From Chrysaora quinquecirrha (taxonomy: Eukaryota; Cnidaria; Scyphozoa; Semaeostomeae; Pelagiidae), in contig JACTAT010000009.1 of NCBI GenBank assembly GCA_014526335.1, positions 992,001 to 1,056,000 of the forward strand: DNA of 64,000 nucleotides. Reading direction: 5' to 3'. Shown here piece by piece: positions 48,834 through 58,161 of this stretch. Position 1 is the first letter of the stretch; every line of letters starts with the position of its first letter. The notes beneath the pieces were generated by a model that was given only the letters and a program-made list of their open reading frames with translations, did not search any database and was not told where the DNA came from. The position numbers and the translations under genes are program-made.

Positions 48834-50653
48834 CACCCCATGTAATGTCTGTGCAGTACGGTGGGGGATGTGCAGTACGGTGGCGGATGTTCAGTACGGT
48901 GGGGGGATACCATGATTGCCGTGGGGAGGCATCTTGCAGTACGGTGGGGGATGTTCAGTACGGTGGGGGATACCATGATTGCCGTGGCGGATATTCAGTA
49001 CGGTGGGGGATACCATGATGACTATGGGGGATACCATGATTGCCGTGGGAGGCATCATGATTGCCGTGGCGGATATTCAGTACGGTGGGGGATACCATGA
49101 TGACTGTGGGGGATACCATGATTGCCGTGGGAGGCATCTTGGAGTACGGTGGCGGATGTTCAGTACGGTGGGGGATACCATGATTGCCGTGGCGGATATT
49201 CAGTACGGTGGGGGATACCATGATGCCTGTGGGGATACCATGATAGCCGTGGGGAGGCATCATGATTGCCGTGGCGGATATTCAGTACGGTGGGGGGATA
49301 TCTCTGAGTACGGTGGGGGATGTTCAGTACGGTGGGGGTAAAATATGATCTTATCAACTAAATCATCGTAAATCAGAGACGGGGGCTTCAGCAACAATCG
49401 TCGAGCCTTTTTCCATTTCAAGCGTTAATCTTAGCTTCTCGAAGCAAATTTGCCCTAGCTTGTGTTATCTATTTCGGGTTCCCAAATGGTTTTGACATAC
49501 ACGGCAACATGAACGAATAGCTATCCGCTGAATCTACGTTTTTGTAAATTATACTTCGAAAACCAGGTGCAGGACTCTTATACGAAGCCATCACTAAAAC
49601 TCGTTCGCTTATACCTTGCTCTCACTATGCTTAGAAGTTTGTTCACAGAACACCAACTAAAAAATAATTTAACAACTGCAAGTAAAAGATCACTTTCAAT
49701 TGATTCTAAAAATGGAACCTTTTGTTCAAAATATGCGTAAATTTGACGAATATATTCTAAATGGGACTCAGTCAGTTTCCTTCAATGGCATTTTGTTAAA
49801 ATCTTGTAAGACGAATTTTCCTTCAATGGCATTTTGTTAAAATCTTGTAAGACGAATATTACAAGTATTTGCAACTTTTTAATGCACCCCACAATGTAAA
49901 GCTCTTCAAAGAAAACAAATTGTGTGATTGTCATTAGAGCCACTATTGGAGAGGTTGCGTTACACAAACGTCTATGTTACCGAGGTACGCGATCTTGTTT
50001 CGTTTTGAAGTTTTCTAAAGCTTCCCAGCAAATAATCGTTAAAATTGCATTTGCCATAGCAAAATTATGCATGAAATGCTGTACTTTAATCAGTTAAAGC
50101 ATCTCTTGTGCATACTAGCCTTTTTATTTGTTGAAATTTTGATCTATTCGTCAATCTGCAAAGTAGCCCTTTAGCACTTTGGTAATAGAAAAATGAAACA
50201 AGAAAGTTTGAGTAAATTGAAGAAACGAAGTACTTGTATCCTACTTGGATCCCATCGAGCTTTAAGATTAACGCTTGAAATGGAGAAAGGCTCGACGATT
50301 GTTGCTGAAGCCCCCGTCCCTGATTTACGATGGTTTAGTTGATAAGATCATATTTTACCCCCACCGTACTGAACATCCCCACCGTACTCAGAGATATCCC
50401 CCCACCGTACTGAATATCCGCCACGGCAATCATGATGCCTCCCACGACTATCATGGTATCCCCACAGGCATCATGGTATCCCCCACCGTACTGAATATCC
50501 GCCACGGCAATCATGGTATCCCCCACCGTACTGAACATCCCCACCGTACTGCAAGATGCCTCCCACGGCAATCATGGTATCCCCCCACCGTACTGAACAT
50601 CCGCCACCGTACTGCACATCCCCCACCGTACTGCACAGACATTACATGGGGTG
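48834..50653. mobile_element. Foldback transposon with minisatellite arms and 5-bp duplication
   Basis: The ends are caccccatgtaatgtctgtg and its reverse complement cattacatggggtg. They are flanked by ggtat at 48829-48833 and ggtat at 50654-50658. Both arms consist of tandem cagtacggtgggggat-type repeats with ccatgattgccgtgg variants, followed by about 100 bp of unique sequence repeated in inverted form (up to about 49438 on the left and from about 50257 on the right). The left arm is about 600 bp and the right about 400 bp, differing in repeat number. The roughly 0.8-kb loop has no coding potential that I can recognise. Confidence 0.9.
49781..49860. repeat. 40-bp direct duplication in the foldback loop
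   Basis: ttcaatggcattttgttaaa followed by atcttgtaagacgaat occurs twice in tandem in the loop of the foldback element. Confidence 0.8.
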
Positions 50654-51122
50654 GGTATGTTATTTTCGCTCTTCTGTTCAGTCGCTCAACTTGCTATTAA
50701 CCCCTATTGAACGGGTATTATGATTATTTTCTTAAAAAACGTGGTATTCGTGCAATGTATACAGTGCCTTAAACAGTGCATTTTTAGAAATATTGCATTC
50801 TAAAATTTTTGCTAAGAAAGTCACTAGAATATTTTAGTACTGAAAACATGAAATATATAAGAAAGTTTCAATACTGGCCCAAAAAAAAACTTTCTTAAAA
50901 AATTAAAAACGTGTAGTCTAATAATGGGGGGAGGTCAAAAGAAGGCACTTTTCGTTGCATGTTGCTCTCTTCAGCTATTTAACGTTCCCATCGTGATGGG
51001 GTACAATAGCCTACAATTAGTCTAAGTAAGCTTTAATAAGAAACTTATTTTATTGTCGTGTACTCACCGGAAACAATTACAAGCAACAGAAAAAATATCG
51101 CCAAAATGAGAACGGTCTTCAT

Positions 51123-52683
51123 TACTATGCATGGGCTTCCAAGACTCTTTTTCTGCACTGAAAATGCCATTTTATTATGCCTGTAATTTGAAGCTGCTTC
51201 GGGGTTGAAAATGTAAACAAACTGTTACAGTAAGGATGAAAAGCGTTCTCTGCAAATCTCTCGACGTTCGTCTTTCTACTTATATCCTTTAATGATTCTG
51301 TTTGTAATTTTCGTTCCAGGTTTTTCGATTTTTTGTGTTTTAGCAAGGCAGCAAGCTCAAACATCGACCAGCGATGAAGGAACGAACTCGTGATATTATG
51401 GTAACATGATACCGATCGAAATGTAAAAATTACGAAATATAAAACCAAGTGTCGTTGGTGTATAGGGTATTAAATCAAACAATAAAGCATAGATCTGTGG
51501 GATTTTCAGAAGCTAAAGAAAAGACTTCGGTCACGAAATGTGGACCTTGGGGCAAGCCAAAAGAAGGTATTTCTCATGCAGTAAGAGCAAGCAAGTGGCT
51601 CTCTTCTGCTATTTTGTACTTTGTGTAAAGTGTTCAAAGAGAAGCAATGTTCCCATTTCGTCGGGGTTCTTCGTTGTTCCAAATCGGTTCCAAATACTAC
51701 ATTTGCCGCCCAAGTTTTCAAAACCCACCCATGTCAACTGTAAAATGTTGTCACTTGTTTCCCCATTAACATCAATATCCTAAATTCTTTTACCTAGTTT
51801 ATAAGCACTGTATAACACATGAGGCAACTCTAAAAATTGGAAAAAGGCTCTTTCGTTAAAAAGGCCTAAAAACGTAATCGCATTCGCATTTAACCGATTT
51901 GAACCATTTATTTGATTGACTCAAAATATAAGTGATAAGTCAGAGTTTCTAAAGCAACCAATGTCTAAAATAATTTATAGATCATACTATCCATGTGTAT
52001 GTGTATGTGTAGAGATAGTGAAATTCTTTACAAAAAACAAACCCATATGAAGGAAAATGGGGGAAATTGTCGCTTAAGAAGTAACCCAGTTTTTCCGCAT
52101 GTCTAGCAAGTATGACGATGAAACACAAAGCAACAATTGTCTTTTGTTTAAGAGCTACACCGAGCCAATTTACGCTAGATATATTGGTCGTTAACACGAA
52201 CAAAGCTTGCTTGCTAAAGATACATTTTCATTAAAATTGTTCGCTATCGACCTAAAAATGTGGTTAAATCCAAAACACTTTGGTCCTCGCCAAACGCTGA
52301 AACATTGTTTGTTACACATTACAAATTTATTTGCCAACCACAATGATTGATCGTTTAACCACGTTGCTCCTTAAACATTTTGTTTTTGAAATCATTCAAA
52401 AACATTGTCTAACGAATACGAAATACTGGTTGTCAAGCATTGTTTTGTGACGTGGTCAAACGGTCACACATTTATCAATAAGCTATTGTTTGGCAAACAT
52501 ATTTAAATTGTCTGACAAACAGTCCCCAAACAGTGCTTTGTCTTTCGACAGAAGGCCTTAAACCAATTTGTCTTGACTTCGCAGTTCAATTCAATTCTTC
52601 TGCAACCGCTACAATGTACTGAAACCATCATGTATTCAACTTAATAAATACATTAGATAATAAAATGAACTGACTTCCTTAGT
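51123..52683. other. Region between gene D start and gene E tail
   Basis: This contains the 5' flank of gene D and a Harbinger-type MITE (52283-52557). Part of it (about 51555-51670) resembles 50935-51005 inside gene D. No other gene was recognised. Confidence 0.5.
52283..52557. mobile_element. Harbinger/Tourist-type MITE, copy 7
   Basis: Starts gtcctcgccaaacgctg and ends in aaggcc before TTA. The interior carries the family's aaacattg words. The left flank reads TTG rather than TTA, so the copy is somewhat diverged. Confidence 0.65.
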
Positions 52684-52951
52684 TCATTTTGTCACGTTGA
52701 CGTTCACATACTGAGTATCAGCAACTTTAGCTTTCTTTTCTGCCGCCTTTGTTAATGTAAGTGTAGAATACATCGGTTCATAATCACATCTATGGGCACT
52801 GAGTTCCATATAGTTTGATTCCATTTCTGGAGCAGGCTCTTTCTCTAAACTCCTATGAGTGGGAATGGTTATATATTATTCAAAGTCAGTTGGATCACAT
52901 CACATGAACAAAATCAAACAATTTGCACGAACCGTATTCAGTTGAATATAA

Positions 52952-53210
52952 AGCACTGGCCAAACCAACAAACATTGATGGTCAAACATTTTCAAATTTG
53001 CTTTCAACGCATTTGTCCACGTCACAAACATTGCTTCACAAGTAGAATCTCTTATAAATGTTTTGAAAAATCAAAAACATTTTCTGCTAATACCAAGCAA
53101 AAAATTTTTGCCGAGCAATGTTTTGTGATGTGATCAAACGGTCAAACATTGTGCTTGGCAACCAAATTTCAAATGCCTGACAAACAATGTTTAATCGTCT
53201 TGCCAGGGCC
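52952..53210. mobile_element. Harbinger/Tourist-type MITE, copy 8
   Basis: Starts agcactggccaaaccaac after TAA and ends aatcgtcttgccagggcc before TAA. The interior has the family's aaacattg words. It lies in the intron between the 31-nt and tail exons of gene E, the same intron as copy 6 in gene C, at a different spot. Confidence 0.8.
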
Positions 53211-53349
53211 TAAGCCTATTTCAGTTTGCATCAGCAACAGTATGGGCAAGAATGCAACTTAGAGGTCCCTAGCTACTTATATTTGCGGCAATCAATTTGT
53301 ATTTCAAGGAGTCATCCAAACATTGCAGATTTCGCTAAGGTGAAATGGT

Positions 53350-53508
53350 TTTTAGCGCCAGTCGCTAGGATCTCAGTAGTAGGTTAACTAATCGAGACCT
53401 CGACCCGTGGCCGTGGCGCTACCGTGGCTGGGTTCGAACCCTGACCACACTGAGCTCCTGACACCACGAGTCAGCTGGATTACACCACGACGCCACAGCT
53501 ATACATTT
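53350..53508 (-). repeat. tRNA-derived SINE, family 1 (minus strand)
   Basis: Read on the minus strand it starts ctgtggcgtcgtggtgtaat, has box B-like gggttcgaaccc and ends cctagcgactggcgctaaaa. It matches the plus-strand copy at 46851-46998 over the whole length. Confidence 0.75.
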
Positions 53509-53814
53509 GCTAACTCAGACTTTTATCCACATTGAAACAATAGAATAAATTTTTGTTCAGCTTACCTTTCCAATACTGACATCTGCATAATTTCTCCTAA
53601 GAAGCAAAAGAGCAAGAATCGTATTCATCGAAGTATTGAAGTTTTTCTACAGACCGCTTCAGACAGTTGGATTATTGGGTCTCTGATAATGACCGGGCAA
53701 TTATTGTTTCTAAATTTTTGAAAGCAATACGTTTATGGCATCTTGACGTGAACAATTTTGGGTATAAGTTAAATAACCCGAGCCTACAAAAGGGAGGTGA
53801 CTGGTTGCAATTAA

Positions 53815-54061
53815 GGCCCTGGCCAAACGACCAAACACTGTTTGTCAAAGCATTTGAAATTTACTTCTCAAGCAATGTTTGACCGTTTGGCCGTGTCGCA
53901 AAAAATTGTTCGTTTTGATTTATTTCAAACACTTGCGCAACAAATTGAGTTTGGAAACATTTCTCAAGCAATCTGTTGTGAAATGGCCAAACGGTCAAAC
54001 ATCGCTTGTGAAGCAAACCTTAGATGTTTGGCCAACGATGTTTGATCCTTTGGCCAGGGCC
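53815..54061. mobile_element. Harbinger/Tourist-type MITE, copy 9
   Basis: Starts ggccctggccaaacgacc and ends gatcctttggccagggcc, flanked by TAA on both sides. This 247-bp copy has the best-preserved terminal inverted repeats of the family. Confidence 0.85.
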
Positions 54062-54486
54062 TAATGCCGAATACCGAATGTATCGACGATACATATCGAC
54101 GATACAGTATCGTAATATCCAATACCTAATAACTACAATGGCTGTCGAAAGTGTTGGAACGCCTTTGCTGATATTGTAACAGGAATAAACGTCTGTTACA
54201 TCAGAGTAATTCACGATGAGACACTACTCGAACTGAGATTAAAGATTGACTAATAATTATATTGTGAGTTACAGTATATATACAAGTGCAAACGAGGCTA
54301 AAGATTATGTGCATAATTAGAGTGCATAATTAATCCTATCACAGTCCATCCCTTCTACAGAAAAAAAAGAAAGAAAGTTCTTTTTTTACGTTAGTATAAG
54401 GTTAGCAACTAAATGGCTAAATTTAACAAAATAAACAAACAAGAAGGGTAAAAACAACATAAGGACTAATATACAATGCAATTACA

Positions 54487-55068
54487 CTAGGTAACATCTA
54501 ATCCGAGTCCAAAAGACGGAATGATAGTCAACATCGGTGATAACGATGAATTCACTTGAGGAACATCAACAGTTGAAGAGCCAATCGGAAAAGAGCTATT
54601 GTTCATCACATCGTGAGAACATTTCGGAGTATTGTTAACAACGTCCATTAGGATGTGTCTGTTGGTAGCAACAGCCAAACTTTGAGTATCCAACCCAAAC
54701 GACGAAGAGGGGGGTGCTTCAATTTCAGAAATTTTCCCTTGGACTTCTTTAACAGATTTAACTAAGTTTTCCATCATCTTTGACAATCCATTGAAAACAT
54801 CGAAAATTGGCGTCGGCAAAACATTTTCTTGATTAAAAATACCATAAATATGGTTGAAAGCTTTGCATCCTGATTTTGAACAAATAATGCAGGAATGATA
54901 TCTGCCGCGAATACATATATTTGAATCTTCTTCAAATTCGCAAGGAGAATGACCAAAGCGATTAAAGTCACGGCAAACATTGACATCGTGAAACTTTGTA
55001 ATACGTTTCAAACATGTATTCTTAAAATGTCCTTGTCCTTTGCAATAGGTACAAGAGTAAGTTGCCAT
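54487..55068 (-). CDS. Zinc-knuckle gag-like protein of the LTR element (193 aa)
   Basis: The only open frame of the LTR element. Residues 6-19 (CTYCKGQGHFKNTC) form a perfect CX2CX4HX4C zinc knuckle, as in retroelement nucleocapsids. A second Cys/His cluster follows (residues 32-71: CRDFNRFG…HSCIICSKSGCKAFNH), similar in style to the Cys/His modules of metazoan retroelement gag-like proteins. The C-terminal half is low in motifs. The probable role is binding element RNA for packaging. No protease or polymerase domain. Confidence 0.7.
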   Translation of the reverse strand: MATYSCTYCKGQGHFKNTCLKRITKFHDVNVCRDFNRFGHSPCEFEEDSNICIRGRYHSCIICSKSGCKAFNHIYGIFNQENVLPTPIFDVFNGLSKMMENLVKSVKEVQGKISEIEAPPSSSFGLDTQSLAVATNRHILMDVVNNTPKCSHDVMNNSSFPIGSSTVDVPQVNSSLSPMLTIIPSFGLGLDVT

Positions 55069-55399
55069 ATTAGATTCAAGTCCGACAATTCAAAGATAAA
55101 TTAATTTCGATAAAAAATATTCGACCAAGTCCAGTTCTGTTTAGTTCTGTTTCAGTTAAGAGGACCGAAAACAAGAAACCAACAAAAACGACCAGATTCA
55201 CCAAACGGGAACTGTCTTTATATATAAATATAGAACGTACGATTTCAATCACAAGCATCAACCACGAACGGGAGCTTTAAACAGCAGATGTCTCCAATAT
55301 TACGAGAACAATCTATATTTGAACGTATTTGAAATAACGACGAAAAACTCACGGTATATCCCGGATAAGCACTAACGCTTTGCTGCAACTTTGAAAAAA

Positions 55400-55535
55400 A
55401 GCCAGATTCTTCAACATTTATAACAGAGAAGGTATGAAGCACATCGAAACATCAGATTCTCCACCATTTGTGACAGGAAAGGTACGAATCACAAGAACGA
55501 CTCCGGATTCTCCACCATTTGTAACAGGAATAAAC
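55400..55535. repeat. Tandem repeats running into the 5' LTR
   Basis: The phrase agattctccaccatttgtgacaggaaag-like occurs three times (about 55405, 55462 and 55506, spacing about 50 bp). The last copy continues into the LTR end tgtaacagg. The primer-binding-site region has therefore been amplified. Confidence 0.7.
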
Positions 55536-55924
55536 GTCTGTTACATCAGAGTAATTCACGATGAGACACTACTCGAACTGAGATTAAAGATTGACTAATA
55601 ATTATATTGTGAGTTACAGTATATATACAAGTGCAAACGAGGCTAAAGATTATGTGCATAATTAGAGTGCATAATTAATCCTATCACATCAAATTTCCGC
55701 GTTCTTCAGTGGGTCACTAAACAGTGTGCTCTGTTCTGTGTTGTGCGCTTATGTCCTTTTTGTGTTCGAAGAATTTCGAACACATTGGTGTGGGGTGGCG
55801 TGTCACTAACTAACTAACTAACTAACCAACGCTTGAACAATGGAAAACGTGTAACAATAGGGCCTTTGTCAAGAATGCCATTAGGGCCATTGTCTCGGCC
55901 ATTGATGCGCAATTTGCAGTTGGT

Positions 55925-56367
55925 TTTTCACAATGCACTTTTGTCAATCTGGGGTCATGTGACAATTGTTCTTCCATGACTCATATTTGTTTACGCAAAA
56001 TTCGATGGCAAATTGCCACATTGGTAAAATTGAAATAAATTAATGACATTTCAAACATTCTCATCGTCGATAATAGAGTCTGGGCAAGAGCGGCAATTTC
56101 AAAACAGTTTTCAAAGCAAATCGTCATCATTATCATCATCGTCATCATTATCATCATCGTCATCATCATAATCTTCATGATCACTATCACCACCGCTACA
56201 ACCAGAATCATGATGATGATGATCGGTCATCTTCATAGCCATCATCACCATCATAATTATCATCATTGTCATCATCGTCATCGTCATCATCATCATCACC
56301 ATCACCACTATCACCAGCTCTACCACCAGTGTCATGATGATGATGATGATCAATCATCTTTTAAGGC

Positions 56368-56398
<31 letters not shown>

Positions 56399-56946
56399 TA
56401 CATTACCATCACTATCATCATAATCATCATCATCATCATCATCATCACTATCATCAGCGCTACCACCAGCGTCATTATGGTGATGATCAAGCGGCCTGCA
56501 TGCATTTTTGTCAATCTGGGGTCATGTGACAATTGTTCTTCCATGACTCATATTTTTTTACGCAAAATTCGATGGCAAATTGCCACATTGGTTCTATTAA
56601 TGATATTTCAAACATTCTCATCGTCGATAATAGAGTCTGGGCAAGAGCGGCAATTTCAAAACAGTTTTCAAAGCAAATCGTCATCATTATCATCATCGTC
56701 ATCATCATAATCTTCATGATCACTATCACCACCGCTACAACCAGAATCATGATGATGATGATCGGTCATCTTCATAGCCATCATCACCATCATAATTATC
56801 ATCATTGTCATCATCGTCATCGTCATCATCATCATCACCATCACCACTATCACCAGCTCTACCACCAGTGTCATGATGATGATGATCAATCATCTTTTAA
56901 GGCCATCATCATCATCATCATCATCATCATCTACATTACCATCACT

Positions 56947-56986
<40 letters not shown>

Positions 56987-57290
56987 CTATCATCAGCGCT
57001 ACCACCAGCGTCATTATGGTGATGATCAAGCGGCCTGCATGCATTTTTGTCAATCTGGGGTCATGTGACAATTGTTCTTCTGATACTGGCTTGCTTCCAT
57101 GACTCATATTTGTTTACGCAAAATTCGATGGCAAATTGCCACATTGGTTCAATTAATGACATTTCAAACATTCTCATCGTCGATAATTGAGTCTGGGCAA
57201 GAGCGGCAATTTCAAAACAGTTTTCAAAGCAAATCGTCATCATTATCATAATCTTCATCATCATCATGATTACCATCACCATCATTGACG
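55925..57290. repeat. Triplicated block of about 550 bp with CAT-rich arrays
   Basis: The phrase caatctggggtcatgtgaca starts copies near 55945, 56511 and 57051. Each is followed by caaaattcgatggcaaattg and then long (ATC/CAT)n and (ATG)n tracts. Open frames here are simple His/Met/Ile repeats without meaning. The block lies in the gutted part of gene E. Confidence 0.9.
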
Positions 57291-57304
57291 GTGTGGCTGC
57301 GGCA

Positions 57305-57560
57305 AAATCTAAAGGAACGACACCAGCACCACAATCGCCCCTACAACCATCACCATGACCACCCCTATCACCACCACCACAACCACTCTTACAACCATCA
57401 CCACGACCACCCCCATGACCACGACCACAACCACCCCTACAACCATCACCACGATCAGGCCTATCACAACCACCACATAATCATGACCATCTCTATCACT
57501 ACCAAGACTAGCACCACCAATAGGGCCAGGACTAACATCACCAACATTATCCACATAATC
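57305..57560. repeat. ACC/CAC-rich low-complexity tract
   Basis: Imperfect repeats of accaccaca and accaccccta type follow the CAT arrays. The encoded His/Pro or Val strings are low complexity. Confidence 0.8.
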
Positions 57561-57756
57561 ATTATCATCCTTGTGCACAGCGACAAACCTCGTTCATCAT
57601 TTCATCGAAATGGCCACCATTAACCAGAGTCGTTCTTCGAACATGCCCATAGGGCCCCTATGTTTACTTATCTACCACCATTCAAACATTGCATTAAGCT
57701 GCTTATTTCTTCAGTTTTCGTCAGTTATAAGAGAGTAAAATTCTTCATTCAACATA

Positions 57757-57860
57757 CACGTTTTTTATAAGAAAGTGATTTATAACAAAGTAGTGCTCGG
57801 CTCCTCGAAAGTTTAAAAAGTTCAGTACTGGATCTTTCAAACCTAAGGAAGTATTTAACT
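57757..57860. mobile_element. Family B MITE fragment (left end)
   Basis: Starts cacgttttttataagaaagt after TA and keeps the first aagaaag words. The right end is missing. Another right-end fragment with gaacttgcttataaaaattg lies at about 58895-58925. Confidence 0.65.
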
Positions 57861-58161
57861 TTTATTCTTCTTGGGCTAAAGATTTTCTGTATTTGACTCC
57901 ACTGAGATTGAAATCTTTGACCTGTAAGTTTGTTGATGTTTAAGTCCATTCAAGGACGCATTTTCTGTGAAATTTCTGGAAAATCGCTTAATATGAAGTT
58001 GTAGATAGTTAATTCATGAAGTAAATGCCCATGAACAACAATAAAAAAGCAGAAAATCAAAAACACTTACCTAATACGAAATTTGGTGATACGCATAAGG
58101 ATAGTAGCACAATTCTTGTAAATCGAGAAACTATGGATTTTGTTCTCTGAAAATGATGCAT

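Larger units (their letters stand above)
48699..50913. mobile_element. Family B MITE copy 7, split by the nested foldback element
   Basis: The left part 48699-48833 starts cacgttttttttaatgagaa after TA. The right part 50654-50913 ends taaaaacgtg before TA. Joined, the two parts match the uninterrupted copy at 41377-41747 (same ACTTTCTTA words, same order). Located in intron 1 of gene D. Confidence 0.9.
38765..51122 (-). pseudogene. Receptor gene D: Ig-like/Fn3-like paralog with ITAM tail, Fn3 exon interrupted
   Basis: Minus-strand exons: 51122-51068 (signal peptide MKTVLILAIFFLLLVIVS), 48004-47609 (V-like Ig), 47376-47083 (I-set-like, SSYCGKTLSI), Fn3 part from about 44177 to 44046 (VVVQWRKKDTGEC), Fn3 second part plus Thr/Gln stalk 43475-43317, transmembrane 42555-42424 (GYGFVVIIMASLIVLLVV), 31-nt exon 40979-40949 and tail 38954-38765. 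The tail carries YMSLQAQERTREQYAKL, an ITAM with 9-residue spacing, then PYVNF. Most joins are in phase. Two oddities. The first half of the Fn3 exon is missing where a hAT-like element abuts it. The Fn3 exon is also split by a roughly 570-bp intron at the codon pair Cys-Gly, absent in A-C. The V-like exon uses a GC donor (AGAG|GCAAGT). It is likely non-functional in this haplotype, although the transmembrane and tail exons look conserved. Confidence 0.7.
54175..55688 (-). mobile_element. Small non-autonomous LTR retroelement
   Basis: Two apparently identical 169-bp direct repeats at 54175-54343 and 55520-55688 begin TGTAACAGG and end CTATCACA on the plus strand. Between them is one minus-strand open frame. 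Read on the minus strand, a putative primer-binding site tggtggagaatccgg starts about two bases inside the 5' LTR, and a purine-rich agaagggatgga precedes the 3' LTR. No reverse transcriptase or integrase is present. The flanking bases (gatat and tcaaa) show no target duplication. The size and single gag-like gene resemble TR-GAG-type elements. Confidence 0.8.
52684..58161 (-). pseudogene. Receptor gene E: remnant with signal-peptide and ITAM-tail exons only
   Basis: On the minus strand, 58161-58071 encodes a 30-residue signal-peptide-like start (ATG; RIVLLSLCVSPNFVLG) ending in a phase-1 GTAAGT donor. It is 91 nt, the same length as the first exon of gene A. At the other end, 53596-53566 is a 31-nt exon with AG/GT ends, and 52852-52684 is a tail exon that stays in phase to a TGA. 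The tail contains YMELSAHRCDYEPMYSTL, an ITAM with 10-residue spacing, then QYVNVNV. No Ig, Fn3 or transmembrane exon could be found between 53597 and 58070. That interval is filled by a Harbinger-type MITE, an LTR element and CAT-rich triplicated repeats. The simplest reading is a paralog gutted by repeat insertion and deletion. The two ends could also belong to different genes. Confidence 0.5.

Noticed and set aside
48861..49341. Gly/Tyr-rich frames (GGYHD repeats) at 48.9-49.3 kb and 50.3-50.7 kb
   Set aside because: They are translations of the minisatellite arms of the foldback element; inverted copies on the other arm give equally open frames.
48834..50653. CRISPR-like array of regularly spaced repeats
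   Set aside because: The repeats are contiguous minisatellite units without unique spacers, arranged as inverted arms, in a eukaryotic intron.
56177..57102. Long His/Ile/Met-rich frames in both strands
   Set aside because: They arise from (CAT)n and (ATG)n tracts in a triplicated repeat and have no coding signature.
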